This document shows positions 30,815 to 40,034 of a stretch of DNA of 64,000 bases, piece by piece. Below the pieces are notes generated by a model. The model was not told the DNA's origin. It did not search any database and worked only from the letters and a program-made list of their open reading frames with translations. The stretch's first letter is position 1, and each line of letters opens with the position of its first letter. This DNA comes from Pleurodeles waltl (taxonomy: Eukaryota; Chordata; Amphibia; Caudata; Salamandridae): NCBI RefSeq assembly GCF_031143425.1, contig NC_090447.1, forward strand, positions 849,219,760-849,283,759, written 5' to 3'. The translations under genes and the position numbers were made by a program.

Positions 30815-31370
30815 TCTGGACCCTCATGGGCTGTGACTCCGGCAGTGGCGGTGTTCTCCTGACCAGTAACGATACTTGGGCCCTCCTGGGCTATGACTCT
30901 GGCGGTGGTCTCCTGACCAGTTACGATACTTGAGCCCTCCTGGGCTGTGACTCCGGCGGTGGTCTCCTGACCAGTAACGATACTTGAGCCCTCCTGGGCT
31001 ATGACTCTGGCGGTGGTCTGTGGACCAGTAACGATACTTGGGCCCTCCTGGGCTATGACTCTGGCGGTGGTCTCTGGACCAGTAACGATACTTGGGCCTT
31101 CCTGGGCTGTGACTCTGGCGGTGGTCTCCTGACCAGTGACGACACTTGGGCCCTCCTGGGCTGTGACTCTGGCGGTGGTCTCTGGACCAGTAACGATACT
31201 TGGGCCCTCCTGGGCTATGACTCTGGCGGTGGTCTCCTGACTAGTGACGATACTTGGGCCCTCCTAGGCTATGACTCTGGCGGTGGTCTCTGGACCAGTG
31301 ACGATACTTGGGCCCTCCTGGGATGTGACTCTGGCGGTGGTCTCCTGACCAGTAACGACGGTGCTGGCGG
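30815..31370. repeat. 54-bp tandem repeat in gene B 3' coding tail
   Basis: Units containing CGATACTTGGGCCCTCCTGG recur every 54 bp (for example 30869, 30923, 30977). In the minus frame they encode an 18-residue repeat (EGPSIVTGPETTARVIAQ-like) that continues the gene B reading frame. Because the period is 3n, the array could expand without breaking the protein. Confidence 0.82.
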
Positions 31371-32852
31371 TTGTGTCTGGACCGCCGGAAATGATGGCGC
31401 ACTTCTCCGCCATGACACTCACAACAGGTTGGGGAGACTTCCTCTGGACCTTCCCCACCTTCTTTTGAGTTACAGATGACTCACCAATCGCCTTGGATCC
31501 CATTTCACTGTTTGTCCCACCAGGAGTCTTGACACGGTCCCGTCATCCACTCTCCAATTTCGGAGCCTTTACAGGGGGTGGGCTGACAGTGCCTTGGCTC
31601 CGGGTCCTACTGCCTGCCCTGGTTGCCGGGGCACTCCAAAAACCTGGTACACGCACCACTGGTACTGGAGGCTTTTTGGCTGAGGCGCTACGACGGGACT
31701 GATGAATTGGAGGGGGGTGTGGGGGCAAAAAGGTCAATTTGACAAAGGGACAGTTTCTGACGTACACTGGGATGGGTAGCTGGAGGGGCTCTGGGAGTGA
31801 GGAAGAGGAGGTGGTTGTAGGAGGTGTCACTTTAGCTGTTTTGGGTGCAGGTACTGGAGGCTGTCGTGAGGTGGATGGATGTTGGGTGAGTGATTGCCGG
31901 CGTTTGTGTACTTTGGGAGGGGGCGTCACAGACACACTGGGAGAGGATACAGGGGACGTGTATATGGCAGTGGAGGTGGTGAGTGCAGGTGAGCGGCTTG
32001 TGGTGCTTGTGTCCTGGTGTGAGTCCTAGTGCCTGTAGATGTGGTGCATGCAGGTGTGTGGGTAGACAAGACTGGGAGGGAGGTGGGAGAAGAGGAGGAG
32101 GGGGACACAGTGGAGACAGTGGATGTTGCTGTGTCTGTATGGGTCTGATGCTTGTGTGAGTGCCTGTGGTGTGTGTTGCCTATGTTTGCTTGAGCTACTT
32201 GTGTGTGTTAACTTGTGTGCATGCTGGTCTGTAGGTGTGCTTGGGATGGGCTGGGGTACAGGGGATTGGGTCTGGGTGGAGGAAGTTGGATGGGGGACGC
32301 TGGACACAGGGACGATGGCTGCCATCAGTGCTGAGGCCAGATATTGCAGGGTTCGTTGAAGGACAGCCTGACCAGAATGAATGCCTTCCAGGAATGCATT
32401 ACCGTGTTTCATCTCTCGTTCTACACCCTGGATGGCATTCACAATGGTAGACTGCCCAACAGTGAGTGACCTGAGGAGGTCAATGGCCTCCTCACTGAGG
32501 GCAGCAGGGGTGACTGGGGCAGGGCCTGAGGTGCCTGGGGCGAAGGTGATGCCCACCCTCCTGGGTGAGCGGGCATGGGGCGAACGCTGAGGGGCTGCTG
32601 GGACGGCAGTGCTGGTAGGGGAGGTGGCGGCTGTACCTGTAGAAGTGGGGCGCACAGATGGTGCCGCCACCACAGGGGAGCTCACATCGGCGGACGAGTC
32701 AGTGTCGCTGTTTGGTGATCCTGTGGCCGACGTGAAGCTCCCCTCGCCCTCCGTCCCACTGGTGAATTCAGAGTGTGTGGTGTGGCCCTCCATGGCCATG
32801 TGGGATGCAGCTCCCTCGTGCTCCGGTGCCACTGTACCTCCGCCTGTTGATG
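31264..32852 (-). pseudogene. Gene B exon 3, copy 1 (low-complexity and helical tail)
   Basis: The acceptor TACATCAG (minus) ends at 32853 and the exon starts at 32852. It reads in phase with exon 2: STGGGTVAPEHEGAASHM, an acidic Ser/Thr/Pro stretch, then the helical block TPAALSEEAIDLLRSLTVGQ and VNAIQGVEREMKHGNAFLEG (about residues 220-290 of the full protein). A His/Ser/Thr/Pro-rich tail follows. The frame meets TAG at 32026-32028. Homology to the copy 2 frame continues in shifted frames at 31935-31543 (PPPKVHKRRQSLTQHPSTSR) and 31503-31264. Function is inferred from the Myb-like exon upstream. Confidence 0.75.
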
Positions 32853-33233
32853 CTGATGTACAGAAGGACAGGGAGAGCAGAAAAAGGGTGGAGACAGAAG
32901 AAAGAGAGTTTTAGTGCATGGCATACCGCTACCGTTGGCGGACAAGACAAACGCAGCAGCCCCCTGCATTACGCCGTGCTCCTGCCCTCTGCACATGCAA
33001 TTTCTGGGATATGGCCTACATGGCAATGGTAGAAATCTGCCCACATGGATAGCAAAGGGGCAACTATACATCAATTTGCCTTTTTTTTTAGCTGGGGTAG
33101 AGTGCCACATGGCCTACATAACGGAGGGGCCTTGCCTACCTAACTCTCCCTGGCCTAGGGACACCCACAGCCCACCACCCCCACCCAGACAGCTCCACTG
33201 CACGCAAAGTCCATAGGATGAGGTTATACTCAC

Positions 33234-33504
33234 CCCCTTGTGTCTGCTGTGATGTCCTTAAGCGCCCATCCAACTCCGGGTAGGCCACCACCAGGATCCG
33301 GAACATCAGAGGGGGCATGGTGCAACGGGCACCCCTCCCACGTTGGGAGGCCATCCCCAGCTGAGCCTCCGCCGTCTTCTTGCTGCAGCGGCGAATGTCC
33401 TCCCATCTCTTCCGGCAGTGGGTGCCCCGTCTCTGGTGGGCCCCCAGGGTCCGGACTTCCTTGGCGATGGCACGCCAAATGTCCCTCTTCTGGTGGGCGC
33501 TGAC
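33234..33504 (-). CDS. Gene B exon 2, copy 1 (Myb/SANT-like domain)
   Basis: 271 bp between acceptor ATGTAG (exon starts 33504) and donor GTGAGT (exon ends 33234). It encodes VSAHQKRDIWRAIAKEVRTL and THCRKRWEDIRRCSKKTAEA, the second and third helices of a Myb/SANT-like (Myb_DNA-bind_5 or trihelix) fold with spaced Trp residues, then a basic stretch ASQRGRGARC. No stop interrupts it. It is a DNA-binding accessory protein of the transposon by analogy with Harbinger Myb-like proteins; the specific role of this second Myb protein is unknown. Confidence 0.8.
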
Positions 33505-33700
33505 CTACATGACATGCACAAGGAAAGAGGAGCAGTCATTACCTACAGCACCGTCGTTGTAATTGGCCCCCTCCCAACTCTATCGCTGTGGCCCATTCAT
33601 CCCCATGCATGACTGTTCTATGTACTCTGCCCCCTTCCATCATCCACCCAGCCCTCTCCACCCAGGCCTAGCCCATACAACATGCTCCCTGTGTACTAAC

Positions 33701-33814
33701 CTGTTGGTCTGGAGGACCGTAGAGTAGCGTATACTGGGGGAGGACCCCATCCACAAGTTTCTCCAACTCCTGTGCAGTGAAGGCAGGGGCCCTTTCCCCA
33801 GACGCAGCAGCCAT
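33701..33814 (-). CDS. Gene B exon 1, copy 1 (start and first Myb helix)
   Basis: 114 bp, 38 codons. ATG at 33812-33814 (MAAASGERAPAFTAQELEKL) reads to PDQQ and donor CAG|GTTAGT. It supplies the first helix of the Myb-like domain (FTAQELEKLVDGVLPQY). The splice to exon 2 is phase 0, and to exon 3 phase 1. Copy 2 has the homologous exon at 53531-53644 but with ATG changed to ATA and a TAG replacing a Tyr codon. Confidence 0.8.
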
Positions 33815-34278
33815 CGTCGCTTCCAGACCGAGGTCACAGCAGCACTAGAAGTGTAGGTCCTCTCCTGTCGAAGGTCAGGTATCTAGTGATTGAAGAGATA
33901 GAAAATGGTGGTGACGTCCGCGGCGGTGACGTCCGCGGCGGTGCTCATCATCACCGCCAGCGCACCTGTTCATTGGCTCCTGGGACCCATAGGGTCCAAT
34001 GTTAACCAATGCAGCATTGCGCCGCGCTCTACGACTGCCTACCGCGACGGTGTCCAACGCCAGCGCAGTTACCCCACAATTCCATTGTCCCAGTTTAGAA
34101 GTCAGGCAGCCGCCATTTCAGGGGCCCACATGGCTTCAATTACTACTGCGTCACAAATACCGAGGCCTACACTCAAAACCTTTCCCGGATGGGTTAATTG
34201 TCTGGTGTAGTCTTGTGTGTGACTGTGGCTACATACCTGGAGGAATGCTGACAGTTTCTTCGCTGTTGTATTTCTTAG
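33815..34278. promoter_or_regulatory. Shared upstream region of gene B and transposase
   Basis: About 460 bp between divergent genes. It contains an ATTGG box (about 33973) and a CCAAT box (about 34006) around the phrase GGGACCCATAGGGTCC, itself a short palindrome, plus duplicated GTGACGTCCGCGGCG (33911 and 33926). The palindrome and the CCAAT are conserved in copy 2 (53798-53830). It probably acts as a bidirectional promoter (inference). Its right end is an intron whose acceptor TTTCTTAG closes at 34278. Confidence 0.5.
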
Positions 34279-35316
34279 GCACCGTCAGTTGGGACATATT
34301 GGAAGATGGCGGAATCCGCCGGTGTACCGACCGCTGGTGGACCTGTTGACAATGGAAGAGCGACATGTCATCGTGACCTACCGGTTTGACCGTGCCACAA
34401 TCTAGGAACTATGTACCCAGTTGGAGCCAGACCTGATGTCACCAATCCGCCATCCGACTGGAATCCCCCCTGACGTGCAGGTGCTGTCAGTGCTCAATTT
34501 CCTTGCAAGTGGGTCTTTTCAGACAACAGTGGCCATGGCATCAGGGATGTCCCAGCCTATGTTTTCCAACGTGTTGTCCAGAGTGTTGTCTGCCCTGCTG
34601 AAACACGTAAGGAGATACATCATTTTCCCTGAGGTGGCGGATTTGCCTACAGTGAAAGGTGACTTCTATGCCCTTGGACATATCCCCAACGTCATAGGTG
34701 CCATTGATGGGACCCATGTAGGTCTAGTCCCCCCCGCAGGAATGAACAGGTGTACAGGAAGAGTTATCATTCCATGAATGTCCAGATGGTCTGTTTGGCA
34801 GACCAGCACATCTTGCAGGTAAATGCAATGTTCCCTGGCTCAGTGCATGATGCCTACATCCTGCGGAATAGCAGCATCCCTGATATGATGGGTGAACTCC
34901 AGAGGCACCGTGTATTTCTATTGGGGGACTCTGGTTACCCCAACCTGTCCTGGCTACTGACCCCAGTGAGGAATCCCAGGACCAGGGCAGAGGAACAGCA
35001 CATTGAGGCCCCTGGGCGGACTAGGAGGGTGATCGAGCGGACCTTCGGCCTCCTGAAGGCCAGGTTCCGGTGCCTCCATATGACAGGTGGGTCCCTATTC
35101 TACTCACCGAAGAAGGTGTGCGACATCATCATCGCCTGCTCCATGCTCCATAACTTGGCATTGCGACGCCAGGTGCCTTTCCTGCAGGAGGATGTTCCAG
35201 ATGACGGTGTTGTTGCAGCGGTTGAGCATGTGGAGCCTGTGGACAGTGATGAGGATGAAGCTGATGAAGATGAAAACGACAACAGGGAGTCAGTCATACA
35301 GCAATATTTTCAATGA
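34279..35316 (+). pseudogene. HARBI1-like DDE transposase, copy 1
   Basis: PIF/Harbinger transposase, which would cut the element ends and insert at TTA-type sites with the help of Myb-like partners. From 34279: NPPVYRPLVDLLTMEERHVI, LCTQLEPDLM, SQPMFSNVLSRVL, then the three catalytic acidic residues in AIDGTHV, GSVHDAYIL and VIERTFGLLKARFRCL, and the block GDSGYPNLSWLL. An acidic C-terminus ends in QQYFQ. Lesions: in-frame TAG at 34403-34405; loss of one C in the run 34729-34735 causing a frameshift; and a 6-bp deletion nearby (RNRKS becomes RKS). Unlike copy 2 it has no intron before GDSGYP. The length, about 345 codons, is normal for the family. Confidence 0.9.
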
Positions 35317-35651
35317 GACACAGGTGAGTACAATTTCATGTTTCACATTATATTACATTTCACACGTCTACCTCTATCCTGTACCTACATTTCACTCCCT
35401 ATTTGGTAACTGAGTTGTCCCCTTCCATTTCAGTTTCAGTAATGTGGTAACCTCCGTGTCAACAGCTTGCACCCTTGAAAGGCTTGTGATGTGTGACATT
35501 GGTCTGTTGACCTTCCAAAGGGTAACCTTTTTTAACACTGTAATTGACAATACAAAGTTCACAATCATTGACTGACTCCAATATTATTGAGGTTTCAAGG
35601 GTGTTTATTGAAGTGCATAAAAATGTAGGGGGGTTGTGAAATGGGGAGAGG
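35317..35651. other. Gap between convergent transposase and gene A
   Basis: About 335 bp of 3' flank shared by the two convergent genes. AT-richer and non-coding, with AATTGTACTCACC-like and TTGACACGGAGGTTACC phrases on minus. No clear polyadenylation arrangement can be assigned. Confidence 0.4.
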
Positions 35652-36610
35652 TCATGGTGGAAGAATGTCCATGGCAGAGTCCTGTCTATTAGTCTCACAG
35701 GCACATTGCACATCTGCCCATTGGAAGTGGAGCTGGGGCAGTTCCAATCTGGACAGGGTAACAAAGTGGGACAGTGGGGGGACAATCAGGGTGGTCTTAT
35801 TTCCTGGCGGGGGTCTTGCCATCTTGCTCTGTCCTGTTCCTGGATCCTTTCGTGGTGGTTGTCCGTCTGCAGGGGGTGGGGTGCTGGTGTGGTGGTCCTG
35901 TGGCGGGGCGTCCTGTCCACTAGCACCGGCGGAGGTGGTGGGCATTTCATCGTCCTGGCTAGTGTCAGGGGCCCCTTGGAGTGCCACGGTGTCCCTCAAG
36001 GTCTTTTGAATGTCCGTCAGTACCCCTACGAAGGTTCCCAGGGCGGAGGCGATGGTCCTGAGCTCCTCCCTGAACCCCAAATACTGCACCTCCTGCAGAC
36101 GCAGGGTCTCCTGCAACTTGTCCAGGACCGTTGCCATCGTCTCCTGGGAGTGGTGGTATGCTCCCATGATGGAGGATAAGGCCTCGTTGAGAGTAGGTTC
36201 CCTTGGCCTGTCCTCCCTCTGTCGCACAGCAGCCCTCCCAGTTCCCCTGTGTTCCTGTGCCTCCGTCCCCTGGACCGTGTACCCACTACCACTGCCCCAA
36301 GGTCCCTGTTGTTGTTGGGGTGGTGGGTTAGCCTGGGTGCCCTGTAGTGGTGGACACACAGCTGATTGACCTGTCCTGGGTAGGGAGGTATGGGCCCGCT
36401 GGGTGGGTGCTGTGCTGGGGTTACCAGAGGGTGTAAGCTCGGTGTTGGGCTGTGGCTGAGCATGGGGAACCGACTGTCCTGAGGCCCACGATGGTCCGGG
36501 CTGGTCATCAAGATCCAGTAGGGCAGAGCTGCTGTCGTCACTGTGGGCCTCTTCTGGGGGTGGAGTGGTATTGTCTGGACCCTCTGGTGTGGTGACGTTC
36601 CTTCGGGTTC
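35652..36610 (-). CDS. Gene A exon 2, copy 1 (coiled-coil-like region)
   Basis: The acceptor CCCCCGCAG ends at 36611; the exon starts at 36610 and runs to a stop at 35652. Spliced to exon 1 it reads in frame: TRRNVTTPEGPDNTTPPPEE, an acidic and Pro/Gln-rich linker (PPPQQQQGPWGSGSG), then a helical block ALSSIMGAYHHSQETMATVL, LDKLQETLRLQEVQY and GFREELRTIASALGTFVGVL, followed by a polar tail. The helical block probably mediates oligomerisation or contact with the transposase (inference). The exon itself has no stop. Confidence 0.75.
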
Positions 36611-36933
36611 CTGCGGGGGTATAAGTACATGATTATTGCATGTGTGTGTTTCATGGTGTGCAATGGTTGGGTGTGCGTGAACCCCAGTGCTGGCATTCCT
36701 GTGTGGGGGCTTGTGTGGTGATGGTTGGGGGGTGTTGTGGGTCTGTGCAGTGGGCATGCTTTAGTGATGGGTGTCCATGCTTAGTTGTGTCATGCAGGTC
36801 TTGGGGTTGGGATGGGTGGTTGGTGTTATGGGTAGATTAGTGAGGAGTTAGGGTGTTAGGGGAGGGTGTGAGGGTGGGGTGTGTGATAGCATGCAGGTAG
36901 GGTGGGGGATATGATAGTGAAGATTTGACTTAC

Positions 36934-37312
36934 CAGTGTCCGTTCCTCCAGCGTCTCCTGCGAGGCCCTCAGGATGCAAGATGGACAAGACTTGCTCCTC
37001 CCATGTTGTTAGTTGCGGGGGAGGAGGTGGGGGTCCGCCGCCAGTCCGCTGTACCGCGATGTGGTGCCTGGATACCGTGGAATGCACCTTCCCCCGTAGG
37101 TCGTTCCACCTCTTCCTGATGTCCTCCCTATTTCTTGGGTGCTGTCCCACAGCGTTGACCCTGTCCACTATTCTTTGCCATAGCTCCATCTTCCTGGCTA
37201 TGGATGTGTACTGTACCTGTGAGCCAAATAGCTGTGGCTCTACCCTGATGATTTCCTCGACCATGACCCTGAGCTCCTCCTCGGAGAAGCGGGGGTGTCT
37301 TTGGCGTCACAT
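36934..37312 (-). pseudogene. Gene A exon 1, copy 1 (Myb/SANT-like domain)
   Basis: 379 bp, ending at donor CTG|GTAAGT. It encodes RFSEEEL-like HPRFSEEELRVMVEEIIRVE, SIARKMELWQRIVDRVNAVG and REDIRKRWNDLRGKVHSTVS, a Myb_DNA-bind_5 type trihelix as in the canonical Harbinger Myb-like protein (relative of vertebrate NAIF1). A Pro-rich and WEEQVLSILHPEGLAG segment follows. The start ATG (37310-37312) is followed at once by TGA where copy 2 has Ala, so translation from this ATG is blocked. Exons 1 and 2 together make 446 codons including the stop. Confidence 0.83.
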
Positions 37313-37913
37313 GGGGTGGTGTGTGTGATGTGTGGGGTGGTGTATGTGTTGATGAGTGTGGTGAGTGTAGTGGTATGTGGTGTTTTGTGCGTGGATGTTG
37401 TGTGGGTGATGGTGTAGTGTGCCTCTGTGTGATGGTGTTATCTATTCTGTGCTGTCTCTCTCAGGCCTTCGTCTCTAATTTGTGGTCGTAGGGGTTTGTG
37501 GGTGATGTGGGTGTGTGTTTTAAATTGTGTTGGGTGTGTGGGAGTGGTGTGTGTATGTGTATCAGGTGTGTGTATTTGTAATTGTCCAATGTGGCGGTGT
37601 TTTGGAGCTGTGTGTGTATTTTGAGCGCAGCGATGTGTACCGCCAAGGGAATACCCCGGTTAAAAGACCGCCGCGTGGATTCGTGGGTCGTAATAGCATG
37701 GGCGTGTTTCTGTTGGCGTGGAGGTGGAGGATTTGCTTCTGCATATTTATCGTTGACCTTTGGTGTGGCGGACTTGTGTGGGTGTCTGAATTTTGGCGGA
37801 ATCCTTGATGTGTGTCGTAACAGGTGTGGCGGTCTCCCGCCGCCGCCGCGGTGTATTGGCGGTCTTCTTCACGGCGGTAAGCGGCTTTTACCGCCAATGT
37901 TGTAATGACCCCC
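37313..37913. other. Harbinger right subterminal region and TIR
   Basis: GT-rich upstream flank of gene A, then GGCGG-rich subterminal sequence (CACGGCGGTAAGCGGC, TTTTACCGCCAATG), ending in the right inverted repeat at 37891-37913. Copy 2 has a closely matching right end at 57146-57168. Confidence 0.75.
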
Positions 37914-38899
37914 TTAGTGTCCTCCCGGTGACATTATTTGTTGATCCTAGCAGGTGTGAGATAGGATGTATGCACCATGTATAGCTGTATTAATCAGAAA
38001 CGGGTGTTACGAGGGATATTAGTGGGGCCTTCCAATATGATGGACTACTCCTTATCAGTGCATGGTCTGTCAAGGTCTCGCTCCCAATGGGCACGGAGCG
38101 ACGTAAGTGGTGGTGCTCTGTGTATGCGTAACTAATCAGCTATCCAGTGAATCAGGTGTATTCTGTTTCCGAGAGCATGTAGGTATTGAATAGTGTTATG
38201 CAGTGAAAGCTCCTACAACATGTCTCCCCACACGTTCCTCAACAGCCGGAGAAGAGAGGTATATAAGAGAAATTGGCCAGGGTGTAGCCCCTTCCCCTCC
38301 ATCACCACTTAATGTGTAAGTAGTTTCCCATCATCATAGAGATCTCCCACCGTATGTATTCCGGCTTCTTGCCAGAATTCAGTTCTAGAAGTTACCTGTT
38401 TCTCCCTCGGTGTTCCCAACACTAGCAGTGCAAGGGCATACACCAGTGTTCTTGCTGTGAGGGATAGGCTATGGCAGTAACACTGATATGCCACTTGTAG
38501 GTGCAGGGGTTTGGGTGTAGGTGCTTTTGTACAGGGGTGGAAGAGATGGAGTAATTTGGTATGTCCCCAAGGAGGTAGTTCTTTTGCAGTGCATCTTGTG
38601 TGCAAATGGCCAGGGTCGTCTGGGGATCCCTGCACTGTAGTCCAGTCAGGCCATGAAGCATGAGGTCAAGAGTGGTATCCCTGAAATCTGTGTCATGAAT
38701 AACATTAACTATAACAAACAATGTCAATATTTTCAAAGGATAGGGTATAACAAATTCCATCAGAATGGGACACAGTATTCTGCGCTCGTCCAAACTTAGA
38801 ATTTCCAAGTTTCACACTATGTCAGGTGTGGAGAGGGTCGTGTGCCTCAGAGAGGTGTGTCTGCCAGTGGTGTAGTTGGCCCATATGACAGAAATTTAT
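37914..38899 (-). mobile_element. L1 ORF2 C-terminal fragment (right of Harbinger)
   Basis: Minus-strand L1 coding pieces: ILCPILMEFVIPYPLKIL, LTGLQCRDPQTTLAICTQDA, LQKNYLLGDIPNYS, KWHISVTAIAY and SYLTPARINK. These are in several frames and end at the Harbinger target site, across which the knuckle continues at 28533. On the right it is cut by the DIRS element. Confidence 0.75.
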
Positions 38900-38902
38900 G
38901 TA

Positions 38903-38978
38903 TTTCTGATGGATACATCTACACCTTTTGAATTCTCTCAATGCGCCAGCATTATACGGAAATTTATTTCTAGCTCTC
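38903..38978 (+). repeat. DIRS left inverted terminal repeat
   Basis: TTTCTGATGGATACATCTAC and ACCTTTTGAATTCTCTCAAT are complementary to the right end (ATTGGGAGAATTCAAAAGGT and GTATCCACCAGAAA at about 45630-45673). The left copy lacks about 20 bp present in the right copy. A GC palindrome (GAGGACGTC .. GACGTCCTC, 38989-39055) follows at once. Confidence 0.8.
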
Positions 38979-39189
38979 CTCGTCGACGAGGACGTCACAA
39001 TAGCACGGCTCCATATGCGACTCCGTCTGACATCATCGGAGCCATAGGACGTCCTCGCCGGTGTGCTGGAGTCAGTTACTTTTTTTCCGCGCCTTCGACG
39101 CTGTTTTTCTACTTCTACTGTTTGTTACATTGTTTTGACGTGGTTTTCTTTGTGGAGGTCTTCTTGGGTTACAGTATCACCGCCGAAGA

Positions 39190-39830
39190 ATTCAAGGTTT
39201 AAGCCGTGCAAATAGTGTGGACGTCATATGTCGTGTCACTGACCCACACGAAGATTGCCTTTGGTGTCTCAGTTCCGACCATGATGTTGCAGGTTGTGCT
39301 TCGTGCCAGAGGATGAACCCTAAGGTTTTGAAGGAAAGAGAAGCCAAACTGTTCCTCTTGAAAAACAAAAAAGAGAAACGTGGTCATAGGAGATCGAGTC
39401 ATCGAAAGGAGTCATTGTCGCATTGATCATTAAAGTTGCATAAGAAGCGCTGTCGTCACAGCTTACGGCATCATTCCTCTAACGAGGAAAGTCCATCCCC
39501 CGCTTCTAAGTCTCTGTGCCGGTCGACTTGGGAGGTTAGTCCTACCTTGCCTCCTCCTCAACCGAAGTTGCCTGAATTGTCGCTGGCGCCGTCTTTCATG
39601 GAGATTTTGGCGTCGCAGACTAGTCATGTGCAGTTCTCTCCTGTTATACCAACGGATCAGGAGAATGAAAATCAGGAGTCAAATCAAGCTCAGCCTCAGC
39701 AGGAGTATCTGGGTTTTCCCACTATGAGGACAGACCAGTCTGCATTTTTAAATGCTATGTTTAGCATTTTCAATAGAGCTTTGGCCCCTGCGCTCACACC
39801 TGCGGACCCCACAGGACATTTGGGGCCTGA
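39190..39830 (+). pseudogene. DIRS gag, N-terminal part
   Basis: Cys/His-rich start typical of vertebrate DIRS gag (DCLWCLSSDHDVAGCASCQR, then NPKVLKEREAKLFLL). A stop at 39424-39426 is followed by a further open stretch (PSFMEILASQTSHVQFSPVI, DQSAFLNAMFSIFNRALAPA) that runs into the hairpin MITE at 39823. It would form the capsid-like structural protein. Confidence 0.75.
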
Positions 39831-39993
39831 TTCTAACTTTGGAGGACGGTGTTAAACCGTCCCAAAAGTGGCGGATATACCACCTACCGTATTACGAGTC
39901 CATTATATCCTATGGAACTCGTAATACGGTAGGTGGTATATCCGCCACTTTTGGGACGGTTTAACACCGTCCTCCAAAGTCAGAATCAGGCCC
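39823..39993. mobile_element. Near-perfect palindromic MITE, 171 bp
   Basis: The left arm begins GGGCCTGATTCTAACTTTGG; the right arm ends CCAAAGTCAGAATCAGGCCC. The arms of about 78 bp are almost perfectly complementary around a short loop (CATTATATCCTATGG, near 39901-39915). TTG occurs at both outer edges (39819-39822 region and 39994-39996), a possible 3-bp target copy. It is inserted in the DIRS gag or its LINE neighbour. Family not identified. Confidence 0.88.
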
Positions 39994-40034
39994 TTGGTGT
40001 TTAATCTTGGAGGATTCCTGGCACCATATAAACA

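Larger units (their letters stand above)
28534..37913. mobile_element. Long three-gene Harbinger (PIF) transposon, copy 1
   Basis: About 9.4 kb between inverted ends GGTGGTCATTACAACCCTGG (left) and, on the reverse strand, GGGGGTCATTACAACATTGG (right). Flanks are TCA at 28531-28533 and TTA at 37914-37916, a TTA target duplication with one substitution. Contents, left to right: tandem repeats, gene B (minus, three exons), a shared upstream region, a HARBI1-like transposase (plus), and gene A (minus, two exons). Both accessory genes encode Myb/SANT-like domains. The host site is an L1 ORF2 knuckle. Every gene has at least one lesion, so it is non-autonomous now. Confidence 0.85.

Noticed and set aside
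29412..31370. Possible CRISPR-like array
   Set aside because: Units are contiguous tandem repeats without unique spacers, in a eukaryotic transposon. They are minisatellites.
35641..36369. Plus-strand open frames opposite gene A exon 2
   Set aside because: Antisense shadows. The minus strand has matching splice sites, homology between copies and a helical block.
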